This document shows, one piece after another, positions 51,829 to 61,800 of a stretch of DNA of 64,000 nt. The position numbers were made by a program, and so were the translations under genes. Under the pieces are notes generated by a model. The model was not told where the DNA came from. It worked only from the letters and a program-made list of their open reading frames with translations, and made no database searches. Position 1 is the stretch's first letter. Every line of letters begins with the position of its first letter. The DNA lies in contig NZ_VISE01000001.1 of the NCBI RefSeq assembly GCF_007827275.1, forward strand, positions 2,976,001 to 3,040,000, written 5' to 3'. Source of the DNA: Gillisia sp. Hel_I_86. Lineage in GTDB: Bacteria; Bacteroidota; Bacteroidia; Flavobacteriales; Flavobacteriaceae.

Positions 51829-54318
51829 TTATTTACCGATTGAGATTAGGTTGGCAAATAATCTAAAAGCTCCTGGTACTGCCTCTGGGAACTGTCTAAA
51901 AAAGCTTAACCCGGTATAGATATAATGGCCTTTTCCATACTTAGCGATAAGCAAGCTTCCTTTGCTGCTAGTTTCATTTGTATCTTTCATTGCAAAGATC
52001 GGAGTAAATTCTGGAGCCCAAGAATCTGAAAAATACAAACCACGTTCCTGTACCCAGTTTTCAAAATCTTTTGGAGTGATCTTGTTTGGGCTATTTAAAA
52101 CAGGATGTTGCGGATCCAAAAATTCCACTTTTGCATCTTCTTCGGTAACCCTATCCCTGGAAAGTTCCAATTTATAAGGTGCTATATTATCCAGAACCAA
52201 ACCGCGGTTGGTATTGTATTGAGAGATCAGGGTGCCACCATTTTCAACATATTTTAATAACTCCCCTTGTTTGAACTTTAGGATATCCAAGGTATTGTAT
52301 GCCCGGATCCCTAATACGATCGCATCAAATTTTGCCAAAGCAGCAGCATCAATTTCCTCAGGGACTATTTTAACAACCTTATATCCAATTTGTTCCAAGC
52401 TCTCTGGAATTACATCTCCTGCGCCTTCAATATAACCAACCAGCCCTCCTTTTTTCTTGATGTTCAACTTCACCAATTTAGTACCAGCTGGTAGCGCCAA
52501 TGTTTGTAAAGGAATATGCTCATAATCTATCCTTAAAACTTCATCTGAATACACCCGGCCTTCAAAAGTGATCTCAGGAATTAAATTCGCTTCGTTTTGT
52601 TCTTTTGGGGGAGTTACCGTAAAAACAAGTGTGGCGGTTCCGCCATTGTTCTTTATATCAAAATTTGCCTCTTTTGGTTCAATTTTCCAAGATTTAGAAG
52701 CCTTTAAGCTAACTTTACCTTTTGTATTCTCCTTTTGAGCAGTCACAGTTAAATTTATTTGCTTGGCTGCCCCATTCGTATAAATAAGCACCTTATCATT
52801 AAAGGATGCTGATACAGGAGGAATAATCTCAAAGGGCTGGTATATTTCCCCTTTTACAGGATCTGTAGTTTTATAGACAAGTTCTTTTTCGAAAGGGATA
52901 GTTTCCCCGTAAAATTTCAGGTTAAAGATAACTTTCGTCATTCTTGGAGCTTCCGGCAAACCAACCAGTTTTGGATCTTCCACCACATAAGTTCCTAAAT
53001 TCGGATTTTCACCTAACCAATAGGGAGATGTGTATTTTGCATCTTTTGGGATGGTGTAAATTAGTTTTTCCCTCCAGGCCTCATTGTTGTTAAGTGTTTT
53101 TTTAGGCTCTGCGGAAGAGCTTCCAGAAACAACATTTATCGAGACTAGTTCCACGGAAACATCACTTCTATTTATCGCTTCAAATTCAACCTCAACAGAT
53201 TGATATAAAGTAGCATAAGGTGTGTTACTTATAGCTTCTAAATAAATTCCGCTACTGGCTAATATAATCTCTTTTATTTCAGAAGTTTTAATGGTTTTCC
53301 AATACCCATCCTCAAGAACATTGATCAACTTATAAGCTTCCACCAATTTGGGCAGGCTTTCCGAAGGATCCCTGAAGTTATAATTTTCTTCTACTTCCAT
53401 TAAAATTTTTCCAATAGCTGCACCTCCTTTTAACCGGTTCCAAGAAGTATCGATTCCTGCGAAAAGATCACCTTTTGTTTCCGGTACTTCGCCATCAATT
53501 AATTCCAAATATTCAAGCTGGCTACCACGGCTTCCGCTACTGCCAAAACCCTGAGATCTATGCTGACTTCGGCTTAAAGCTGCAATTTCTGGATTGGATA
53601 ATCCGTTCCAAGGGAAATAAACGCCGGTATCGAATTGTATAAAATTGGATTTATCGGCTTTGTCGAACGCATCCTGACTTTCGTAGAACCAAGGAGACGT
53701 ATTGAAATAAAGACGGGTAGGGGAAAATACCTCGGTATGTTTTAATTGCTCCGGGTAGGCATTCTTGTCATTCGCAAGCTTAAATGCTTCTACGCTTAAC
53801 AAAGCAGAAGCGGTATGTTGCCCATGGGTTTCTCCTGATGTACGATGGTTGAACCTATTAATAATTATATCTGGTTTAAAAGTCCGGATCGCCCAAACCA
53901 CGTCTCCCAGTACCACTTCTTTATCCCATATTTGTAAAGTTTCTTCGGGAGTTTTGGTATAGCCAAAATCGATTGCCCTCGTAAAACGTTGCTTGCCACC
54001 ATCTATTCTTCTTGCAGCTAGAAGTTCCTGGGTTCTAATAACTCCTAATAGCTCCTTTAGCTCGGGCCCAATTAGGTTTTGCCCACCATCTCCACGAGTG
54101 ATGGATAAATAACCTGTTCTTGCATTTACTTCACTGGACAAATAGGAAATTAGCCGGGTATTTTCATCATCGGGATGCGCAGCTATGTAAAGTACAGAGC
54201 CTAAAAAATTCAATTTTTTAAGAGCTTGATCTATTTCTACGGAATTTAATTTTTTAGGAGCTTGTCCTTGTGCTGTAATAAAGAACAAAACCAAGATAAA
54301 TGGAAGAATTTTGCGCAT
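51829..54318 (-). CDS. Exported PIG-L family deacetylase
   Basis: An 829-residue secreted protein with a signal peptide (MRKILPFILVLFFITAQGQA). The zinc-dependent LmbE/PIG-L N-deacetylase domain (about 35-260) has VLYIAAHPDDENTRLI with metal-binding His48, Asp50, Asp51, and HGQHTASALLSVEAF for the third ligand. Beta-rich domains follow (about 330-650). The C-terminal 200 residues look like a ThuA/GATase1-like fold (FDAIVLGIRAYNTLDILKFK). A frame opens at TTG 54345, but that codon is inside the promoter, so ATG 54318 is right. It heads the operon with the microprotein, symporter and oxidoreductase. Confidence 0.88.
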   Translation of the reverse strand: MRKILPFILVLFFITAQGQAPKKLNSVEIDQALKKLNFLGSVLYIAAHPDDENTRLISYLSSEVNARTGYLSITRGDGGQNLIGPELKELLGVIRTQELLAARRIDGGKQRFTRAIDFGYTKTPEETLQIWDKEVVLGDVVWAIRTFKPDIIINRFNHRTSGETHGQHTASALLSVEAFKLANDKNAYPEQLKHTEVFSPTRLYFNTSPWFYESQDAFDKADKSNFIQFDTGVYFPWNGLSNPEIAALSRSQHRSQGFGSSGSRGSQLEYLELIDGEVPETKGDLFAGIDTSWNRLKGGAAIGKILMEVEENYNFRDPSESLPKLVEAYKLINVLEDGYWKTIKTSEIKEIILASSGIYLEAISNTPYATLYQSVEVEFEAINRSDVSVELVSINVVSGSSSAEPKKTLNNNEAWREKLIYTIPKDAKYTSPYWLGENPNLGTYVVEDPKLVGLPEAPRMTKVIFNLKFYGETIPFEKELVYKTTDPVKGEIYQPFEIIPPVSASFNDKVLIYTNGAAKQINLTVTAQKENTKGKVSLKASKSWKIEPKEANFDIKNNGGTATLVFTVTPPKEQNEANLIPEITFEGRVYSDEVLRIDYEHIPLQTLALPAGTKLVKLNIKKKGGLVGYIEGAGDVIPESLEQIGYKVVKIVPEEIDAAALAKFDAIVLGIRAYNTLDILKFKQGELLKYVENGGTLISQYNTNRGLVLDNIAPYKLELSRDRVTEEDAKVEFLDPQHPVLNSPNKITPKDFENWVQERGLYFSDSWAPEFTPIFAMKDTNETSSKGSLLIAKYGKGHYIYTGLSFFRQFPEAVPGAFRLFANLISIGK

Positions 54319-54342
54319 CGGAAAATATTGGTTCAATAATTT

Positions 54343-54371
54343 CAAATATATAAATTTCCAAGGGGTTCCAA
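54343..54371 (-). promoter_or_regulatory. Promoter of the PIG-L operon
   Basis: On the minus strand, TTG (54369-54371), 18-base spacer, TATATTTG (54343-54350). The start would lie near 54336, downstream of the alternative TTG start of the PIG-L frame, which it excludes. Confidence 0.6.
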
Positions 54372-54390
54372 GGTTTTATATAGGGAGAAT

Positions 54391-54930
54391 CTAAAGGCTG
54401 TCTTTCCCTTCATCCAGATAGACATCTTTTTTGATTAGGGAAACCGCCTTTTGTAAAATTAGATTGTTTGGATAGGTCACTAGTTCTCCTTGGTCATTTA
54501 TAAGATGGATATGAAATGCTTTTATATCATCTATAATTCCTTCAATAGGAGCGTCTTTATCATGGATCTTTATTTTATCTCCAATTTTATACGGAAAAGA
54601 GAAGAATAGGATAATCCCTGAAGTGATATTGCTAAGAATGGACCAAATAGCAAATAATGCCACACCAATAACAGCGAATATAGAGGAGAAATATATTGAA
54701 AGATCTTTTACTCCTACTCCCCATGCAAGGGACAACAAGAATACCGATACCAAGAAAATAAGGATGTTGATATATTTGAACATTAACCGGGTCCTGGTAA
54801 TATGGATTTCACTTTGCTTTCCAACCCGATGTGCTGCTTTTTTCATGGTAAACTGAATGATAAGTAGCGAAACCACGATGATGGTGGTATAAATTATTTG
54901 ATTTTGGTACGTGTAGAAGATAGCCATCAT
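54391..54930 (-). CDS. Small MscS-type mechanosensitive channel
   Basis: A 179-residue inner-membrane protein. Three hydrophobic segments (about 10-28, 52-72, 80-112); the last one, SIFAVIGVALFAIWSILSNI then TSGIILFFSFPYKIGDKI, is the pore-lining helix and the start of the MscS beta domain. GIIDDIKAFHIHLINDQGEL is the beta core. It is short compared with MscS (286) because the C-terminal alpha/beta domain is missing. It overlaps the lipoprotein gene by 1 base, last gene of a six-gene cluster. Confidence 0.83.
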   Translation of the reverse strand: MMAIFYTYQNQIIYTTIIVVSLLIIQFTMKKAAHRVGKQSEIHITRTRLMFKYINILIFLVSVFLLSLAWGVGVKDLSIYFSSIFAVIGVALFAIWSILSNITSGIILFFSFPYKIGDKIKIHDKDAPIEGIIDDIKAFHIHLINDQGELVTYPNNLILQKAVSLIKKDVYLDEGKDSL

Positions 54931-55829
54931 TAATTTAAATTCAGTTGCTCCCGCAAATGTAAATCTTTATTGGATTTTTTGGTCCAGTAATCAGATTTTA
55001 TCTCTTTCATTTTTGTGGCAGTAGTAGTGTATAGTTTCCCATCCACTTCTGAATCTTCTTGCCATTTTTCAATTTTGAAGGGAGCGATATTGGAATAATA
55101 GATTTTTAGATCTCTTTTAAGTTCTTGGTAACTTATTTTATACACGCTCCATTCCCCATCCTGATAGAATTCGGCCATTGCATCGTATGCCTTTGTTTCT
55201 TTGTGTGCAAGTCTCAAAGTTTCGAAAGATGGAACCATGTGAATATCTCCGGTTGGCAAAAGATCGGGATTAATTCTTAATTGTGTCCAAACTTCATTTT
55301 CCAAATATGTTTTAGATAATTCCGATTCTTTATCTGCTTCCCCTTCAAAATAAGAGTGCGAATCTATCTTAAAATTGTCCCTGTTATTTAGCTGAATATA
55401 TACATGACCGCACCATTCTTGGATAGAGGCGGAAACTTTTAACGCATGCGACCTTCCTTCTAAAGGATAAAAAGTGCTCTGCATGATGGAATACGGATAA
55501 ATCCCTGTATTAAAATTCTTTGTGGCATTTAGTTTAAGTACAGGGATCGTCTTGTCGCTCTTGGTGTTGGCCTTTACCTGAGCTTCCGGCAGGAATTCTT
55601 CGGTAACATACATCAGCACGGCAGTTCCTTCCCTAGGTTCGCCATACCTGGATTGATCTAATTTATACGAAGTGATCTCTGCTTCCCCATTGAACCAATA
55701 GGATTTGAATTTTTCTGAAAGTTTTCGTTCGGGAAGCAAGACTTCTTCAGTAGAAGTATTTTCTTCACATCCAGATAAAAGGAACAATAGAAATGTTCCA
55801 AAAAGGAGAGGCTGAAATTTAGAGCTCAT
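54930..55829 (-). CDS. Conserved lipoprotein next to maf
   Basis: A 299-residue lipoprotein: signal peptide ending in LLSGC, Cys21. The mature part is beta-rich with ITSYKLDQSRYGEPREGTAV and QEWCGHVYIQLNNRDNFKID. No enzyme motif that I know. In databases such proteins are often called 'septum formation inhibitor Maf', which is an error carried over from the neighbour at 55861. It sits 31 bases after maf and overlaps the MscS gene by 1 base. Function unknown, location the outer or inner membrane. Confidence 0.75.
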   Translation of the reverse strand: MSSKFQPLLFGTFLLFLLSGCEENTSTEEVLLPERKLSEKFKSYWFNGEAEITSYKLDQSRYGEPREGTAVLMYVTEEFLPEAQVKANTKSDKTIPVLKLNATKNFNTGIYPYSIMQSTFYPLEGRSHALKVSASIQEWCGHVYIQLNNRDNFKIDSHSYFEGEADKESELSKTYLENEVWTQLRINPDLLPTGDIHMVPSFETLRLAHKETKAYDAMAEFYQDGEWSVYKISYQELKRDLKIYYSNIAPFKIEKWQEDSEVDGKLYTTTATKMKEIKSDYWTKKSNKDLHLREQLNLN

Positions 55830-55860
55830 AAATTTACTTTTATCTAAAATTACGAAAAAT

Positions 55861-56451
55861 TTATAGCGAAGCTATCTCCAATAAGGTTTCATAAACCAAA
55901 TGTGTAGGGAGTCCAACAACATTAAAATAGCTGCCTTCCACGTTTGTGATCCCAATTAAACCTATCCATTCTTGAATTCCGTAGGCGCCAGCTTTATCCA
56001 AAGGATGATAATTTAGAATATAATAGTCTATTTCTTCTTTGCTTAATTCCTTAAAAGTGACTTTTGTGGTGGCATTTACCGTGCTCTGAAAGGTTGAAGT
56101 TGTAAAGGTGACCGAAGTGATTACTTCATGGGTTTTCCCAGACATGGATCGTAACATTTCAAATGCTTGCTTGGTGGTTTCCGGTTTTCCAAGAGCCTCA
56201 TTTTCATGCCAAACAATGGTATCGCTGGTAATTAAAATATCCTCTTTTCTTAGTTCATGTCTAAATACCCCTGCTTTAAGTTCAGATAGGTAATCGGTTA
56301 TTCCGGAATGCTTTAATCGCCCAGGGTAAACCTCTTTTACTTTTTTCACATTGATGATAAATGGGATATTTAGGTCCTTTAAAAACTGATGCCTTCTTGG
56401 AGAACCAGAGGCCAATATAATTCGATGATTTTTTAATTTTTCCTTCAGCAT
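55861..56451 (-). CDS. maf: Maf-family nucleotide pyrophosphatase
   Basis: A 196-residue enzyme that hydrolyses non-canonical or free nucleoside triphosphates to monophosphates. Family motifs: IILASGSPRRHQFLKDL at the N-terminus, ITSDTIVWHENEALGKP with the catalytic Asp region, GKTHEVITSVTFT, and DKAGAYGIQEWIGLIG. Normal length. The start codon lies 3 bases after the UbiA gene stop. I cannot tell the dTTP/UTP (YhdE) from the m7GTP (YceF) type with certainty. Confidence 0.92.
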   Translation of the reverse strand: MLKEKLKNHRIILASGSPRRHQFLKDLNIPFIINVKKVKEVYPGRLKHSGITDYLSELKAGVFRHELRKEDILITSDTIVWHENEALGKPETTKQAFEMLRSMSGKTHEVITSVTFTTSTFQSTVNATTKVTFKELSKEEIDYYILNYHPLDKAGAYGIQEWIGLIGITNVEGSYFNVVGLPTHLVYETLLEIASL

Positions 56452-56454
56452 AGC

Positions 56455-57372
56455 TTAACGTAATATGAATTTATAAAGTCCCAGGGAGATGATCCCGAGA
56501 AGCATGATTATTTTTAAGAGCAGACTGAGTTTGGTATAATCCCTTTTGTTTTCCGCAGTCCAAATATGTATCATGAAATAAAGCAAAGGGGCCACGATAA
56601 GAAATAAGGCATACAAGACCGCCCATAAATTCTCGAACAAGTAATTATAAAGGTAATAGACAACCGCAATGAGCGGTAACAGGCCAATAAGAAATATCAC
56701 CAAGTTCGTTCGTTTTTCCCCGATCGCTATAGGAAGCGTATTTCTTCCAGCATTGTAATCCCCCTTGATATCCTCCTGATCTTTCACCATTTCCCGAAGC
56801 CAGTTCAGTAATAAAGCAAATAGCGAGTAATCTAAAATAATGGAAAATATTATGGATTGGGTTTGCTGGTTTTCTGGGGTAATGACCGGTAATAGATCAT
56901 AAAGTCCCACAATGATAATACTGAAGGCAACCAACATACTAATTGCCAGATTCCCTACAATTATAATATGTTTTAGATAGGTAGCGTAGAGATATAGCAG
57001 CGCAGAAATAGTGATGAATATTGATGAAAAGCCCGGTTTTCCTATAAGATTGGAGATAAAAAACCCAATTCCAACTCCCACGATACTTAATAGAATATAA
57101 AGTATATACGCTAAATTGAATGGGATTTTGGTGCCTACTAGCACTTTTTCGGGTTTATTGATGCTATCGGTTTCCAGATCATGGATATCGTTAATAATAT
57201 TTCCTGCAGCAGCGATGCAGATAGTTGCGATTGCTAGCAAAGAAAAACCCAAGCCACTTAGGGTGATGCTTATGCCAAAACTATCCAACAAGCCATATTT
57301 AATTAGGACTTGTGTGAGAAGGATCATTGCTAGATTTGGAACCCTCACCAATTTCAAAACTGCTAATAGCAT
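56455..57372 (-). CDS. UbiA-family prenyltransferase
   Basis: A 305-residue inner-membrane enzyme with about eight spans. The two Asp-rich motifs of UbiA are present: NIINDIHDLETDSINKPEK (about 60-78) and KDQEDIKGDYNAGRNTLPIA (about 197-216). Flavobacterial homologues are usually called geranylgeranylglycerol-phosphate geranylgeranyltransferase, but a role in menaquinone, or another prenylated lipid, cannot be excluded. It sits between the KdsC-like gene (46 bases) and maf (3 bases). Confidence 0.85.
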   Translation of the reverse strand: MLLAVLKLVRVPNLAMILLTQVLIKYGLLDSFGISITLSGLGFSLLAIATICIAAAGNIINDIHDLETDSINKPEKVLVGTKIPFNLAYILYILLSIVGVGIGFFISNLIGKPGFSSIFITISALLYLYATYLKHIIIVGNLAISMLVAFSIIIVGLYDLLPVITPENQQTQSIIFSIILDYSLFALLLNWLREMVKDQEDIKGDYNAGRNTLPIAIGEKRTNLVIFLIGLLPLIAVVYYLYNYLFENLWAVLYALFLIVAPLLYFMIHIWTAENKRDYTKLSLLLKIIMLLGIISLGLYKFILR

Positions 57373-57418
57373 AGGACTATTTATATTGAACCGATTTTAT
57401 ATTGATAGTTAAAATCTT

Positions 57419-57946
57419 CTAGCTTTTGGAAGCATCAAGATTTTGAAGCCATTTCCCCTGCACTTTTAGGACCTGCTCTATTACGTCTCGCACACAGCCT
57501 TTTCCGCCCTTTTTATGAGAAACATAGCGACTAATATCTTTGATCTCTGCGGCGGCGTCTTGAGGGCAACACGGCATTCCTACGAGTTTCATCACATATA
57601 GGTCCGGAATATCATCGCCCATATAAAGAACGTGCGCTGGGTTTATATCATAGATATCCATAAATTCCTTCAATTGCTCCACCTTATCGGACACTCCTAG
57701 AAAAATGTTGGTAATTCCAAGATCCCTCAATCGTTTTCTAACGCCTTCATTTTTACCTCCAGATATTATGCACACATTGTACCCGGCCAATTCAGCGGTT
57801 TTTAGTGCGTAACCATCTTTAATGTTCATGGTTCGAAGCAATTCTCCCGCAGTATTTACTTGAATGCTGCCATCGGTAAGCACGCCATCCACGTCGAAAA
57901 TGAACGTGCTAACATGATTCAAATATTCTTTATAATTCTTTTCCAT
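57419..57946 (-). CDS. KdsC-like HAD phosphatase
   Basis: A 175-residue HAD phosphatase, probably 3-deoxy-manno-octulosonate-8-phosphate phosphatase. Motif I is FIFDVDGVLTDGS with nucleophile Asp18 and Asp20; motif II is CIISGGKNEG; motif III/IV is YMGDDIPDLYVM. There is no cap domain, so it forms a KdsC-type tetramer. It is the step before KdsB (encoded at 45089) in Kdo synthesis. It overlaps the DUF2520 gene by 17 bases. Confidence 0.88.
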   Translation of the reverse strand: MEKNYKEYLNHVSTFIFDVDGVLTDGSIQVNTAGELLRTMNIKDGYALKTAELAGYNVCIISGGKNEGVRKRLRDLGITNIFLGVSDKVEQLKEFMDIYDINPAHVLYMGDDIPDLYVMKLVGMPCCPQDAAAEIKDISRYVSHKKGGKGCVRDVIEQVLKVQGKWLQNLDASKS

Positions 57947-58691
57947 GGAGGTTTTGAATAGATAAGGTTAAAAGTGAATATATATTTTGTTGTTCCTCGT
58001 TCAGAAATTCTAAATGAGAATTGATAACTTCTTGATCTTCCCTCTTTGCAGGACCTGTTTGTGCGTCTTTTGGGCCCATATTTATTGCTTTTGAAGCGGT
58101 TTCAAGTATCAAAGGATGCAAAATTTCAAAAGGGACTTGATTGTTATTACAGATTTTTTCGCCTTCGGTATATAGAAAGTTTACAAAATTGCTCACAAAA
58201 ACCGCGGCAACATGTAGGGATTTTCTTTGTTCTGAAGAGATCTCAAATACTTTTCCTGAAATTTCTGAAGCCAATTCTTTTAGAATGATTGTATTTGCAA
58301 TAGTGTTGGTTTCAATGCAGATGGGGATTTTGGTAAAATTGACTTTTTTATGCTTGGAAAAGGTTTGAAGCGGGTAAAACACCCCATGATTTTTGAACTT
58401 ATTGAGTACTTCGATAGAAACGGCACCCGCAGTATGTAAAACCAAAGCGTCCGTTTCTTTCATTTTTTGACTTACTTTAGCCAATATATCGTCTTTTAGG
58501 GCAAGAATATAGATATCGGCGGGAGTGATTTCATCAAGATCTGTAGTAATTTCAACTTCATCTTTAAAATGTTGAAGGCTTGTTGAAGCATGGTTATAAA
58601 CCTGAATGATCTTATAATTAGCTGAATTATTATACGCCTCAAATAAATGAGTGGCTACATTTCCAGTCCCAAAAAGTACAATGCGTTTCAT
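57930..58691 (-). CDS. Rossmann-fold DUF2520 protein
   Basis: A 253-residue protein with an N-terminal NAD(P)-binding Rossmann domain (VLFGTGNVATHLFEAY, residues 4-19; GxGxxA/G form) and a C-terminal DUF2520 helical domain (about 130-250, SLHVAAVFVSNFVNFLYTEG, KAINMGPKDAQTGPAKREDQ). It resembles ProC or NADPH-dependent F420-like oxidoreductases, but the substrate is not known. First gene of the six-gene cluster. The conserved TGPAxR(E/G)D is the DUF2520 hallmark. Confidence 0.85.
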   Translation of the reverse strand: MKRIVLFGTGNVATHLFEAYNNSANYKIIQVYNHASTSLQHFKDEVEITTDLDEITPADIYILALKDDILAKVSQKMKETDALVLHTAGAVSIEVLNKFKNHGVFYPLQTFSKHKKVNFTKIPICIETNTIANTIILKELASEISGKVFEISSEQRKSLHVAAVFVSNFVNFLYTEGEKICNNNQVPFEILHPLILETASKAINMGPKDAQTGPAKREDQEVINSHLEFLNEEQQNIYSLLTLSIQNLHGKEL

Positions 58692-58783
58692 TTGGCTAAA
58701 ATACCAAAATTTCTGGGTTTAAAATTAACATATAACGATGGGAAATGCTTGTGTTTATAGCCCGCTAAGTATTTAAATTTAGT

Positions 58784-58791
58784 TAAATTTG
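58784..58791 (+). promoter_or_regulatory. -7 element of ccsBA
   Basis: TAAATTTG matches TAnnTTTG, 22 bases before the ATG; no clear TTG at -33. Confidence 0.45.
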
Positions 58792-58813
58792 CAACGTTTT
58801 AAAATAGTTTTAA

Positions 58814-61800
58814 ATGCAAAATAAAATAACGTCTGTCTTATTTTCTACCCGAATAATGGCAGTCTTGTTCATTGTCTTCGCCATCGCAATGGCTCTGGGA
58901 ACTTTTATAGAAAGTTGGTACACCATAGAAACCGCTCGCGTGTTAATTTATAATACGTGGTGGTTCGAGGGAATCATGTTGTTCTTTGTTATCAACTTCT
59001 GCGGAAATATCATTAGATATGGAATGCATAAACGCGAAAAATGGTCCTCTTTATTAATTCACCTTTCGTTTATTTTAATATTAATTGGAGCTTTTGTTAC
59101 CAGATATATTAGTTACGAAGGTATAATGCCAATTCGTGAAGGAGAAACTACCAGTTCATTTCTTTCGGAAAGAACCTATTTAACCACCTATTTGGATGGA
59201 GAAATAGACGGGGAGCCACGTAGAAGAGTAGTGGAGGAAGCAGTTCTTTTAGCTCCCGAAACAGAAAATGATATCACCATCAACACCGATTTTAACGGTC
59301 AAGATGTTACTATCGAGGTAATCAATTTTATCCATGGAGCAGAAGAAGGCTTGATACTGGCAGAAAATGGAGACAATTATTTGAAAATTGTTGAAGCTGG
59401 AGATGGCAGCAGGCATGAGCATTATTTAAAGGAAGGTGAAATAGCCAATATACATAATACCTTGTTTGCCCTAAATAAACCTACCGATGGTGCCATTAAC
59501 ATTGAGGTAAGTGAAGAGGAGGGAACCTATCTATTAAGAACTCCTTTTGAAGGAGATTTCATGAGAATGGCAGATCAGTTAAAAGGCGAGGTAATAGCAG
59601 ATAGTACACAAATTTTAATGTTAAGGTCTTTATATAATATTGGTGGGGTGCAGTTTGTGGTTCCAGAACCAATGGCCAGGGGGAATTACGATATTATCCC
59701 TACCGAAGAAAAAGCACCAAACCAACTTAATGCGGTTACCCTAAAAGTAACTACTGGAGGGGAATCCAAAAATATTACCATGCTTGGTACCAAAGGTGTT
59801 GTGAACGCTCCCAAAAATTTAAAAGTTGGTGGATTGGATATTTATCTTAATTATGGCTCTAAAGAAATGCAATTGCCGTTTTCTATCAAGTTAAACGATT
59901 TTATTGCCGATAAATTTCCCGGTACAGAGAGTAATCCTACTCCAAGTTATGCCGCGTTTAAAAGTAAGGTAGAAGTAATTGATGATAATGGATCTGAACC
60001 ATACGAGATCTTTATGAACCATGTATTGGATAAAGAAGGATATAGGTTCTTTCAGGCCTCGTTCGATCCAGATGAAAAGGGAACTGTACTCTCTGTAAAT
60101 CATGATTTTTGGGGAACATGGATCACTTATATTGGATATTTTTTATTGTATTTAGGCCTTATGTTGATCTTGTTCGATAAAGGAAGTAGGTTTGGTAAAT
60201 TAAAGGTGATGTTGGATAAAGTGAAGGAAAAGAAAGCAGCACTTAGCTTAGCAGCTGCATTGTTTTTGAGTATTAGTTATGGATTTGCCCAGACCAATGC
60301 TCAAGAAGAGGACAATCCTGCTCACATTGCCTCTAACAAGGCCATGGTAGACTCACTGATCCAATCTTCTGCCGTAGATGCAGGGCATGCGGCAAAATTC
60401 GGGAAATTGGTTATCCAGGATGCAGGTGGAAGAATGAAGCCGGCAAATACATTTTCTTCAGAACTACTTCGAAAAATCAGTAAAAAAGATTCTTATGAAG
60501 GTTTAAATGCCGACCAGATCTTGATCTCCATGACCGAGAATCCGGTTTTGTGGTATAATGTCCCATTGATTTACGTAAAACCAAACAACGATAGTATCAG
60601 GCATATTGCAGGGGTGAGTGAAGATGATAAATATATTGCGCTAACAAATTTCTTTGATGCTAAGGGTTCCTATAAACTTTCTCCTTATTTGGAAGGTGCT
60701 TATAAGGCAAGTGTGCCAAACCAGTTTCAGAAAGATTTCATAGAAACCGATAGAAAAGTGAATTTACTATTTAATGCTTTACAAGGCAAAGTATTACGGA
60801 TTTTCCCAATTCCAGGTGACGAAAACAACAAGTGGATCTCCTTTCCTGAGGTGCCTGAATCTAATTTGACCGGGATGGATTCTGTGTATGCAAGACAGAT
60901 CTTGCCAATTTATATGAATGCCCTTCAGGAATCCAAAGCTACCGGAGACTATACAAATTCTGAAGAATTACTTGGAAGCATTAGCGGGTACCAGAAAAAA
61001 TTTGGAGCTGAGGTAATGCCTTCAGAAGAAAAGATAAATGCAGAGGTGCTTTATAATAAATATGATATTTTCCGTAGCCTCTATAAGTGGTACATGTTTG
61101 CAGGCCTTATCATGCTTGTAATAGTGGTTGCGCAAATCTTTAAAGATTCCAAAATCATTAGAATCTTGATCAAGACCAGTGCTATTGTGGTTTTGCTGTT
61201 ATTCATTGTACATACTTTGGGCCTTGCTGCAAGATGGTATATCTCTGGTCATGCCCCTTGGAGCGATGCTTATGAATCTATGATCTATGTTGCTTGGGCC
61301 ACCATGTTCTTTGGTCTGGCCTTTGGAAGAAAAAGTTTTTTAACCATCGCATCCACCTCTTTTGTAACGGCCATGATCTTAATGATCGCCCATTGGAATT
61401 GGATGGATCCTGCAATAGCTAATTTGGTTCCTGTATTGGATTCTTATTGGTTAATGATCCACGTATCGGTTATTGTGGGAAGTTATGGTCCTTTTACTTT
61501 GGGAATGATTCTAGGAGCAGTATCTCTTATGCTCATGATCTTCACTACCGATAAGAATAAGGAGAAAATGAGTTTAAATATCAAAGAAATTACTATTATT
61601 ACTGAAATGGCCTTGACCGTTGGATTGGTAATGTTAACCATTGGAAACTTTTTAGGTGGACAATGGGCAAATGAAAGCTGGGGGCGATATTGGGGTTGGG
61701 ATCCAAAAGAAACTTGGGCATTGGTGAGTATTATGGTATACGCTTTTGTAATTCATATGCGATTGGTACCGGGATTGCGAAGTAGATGGTTCTTTAATTT

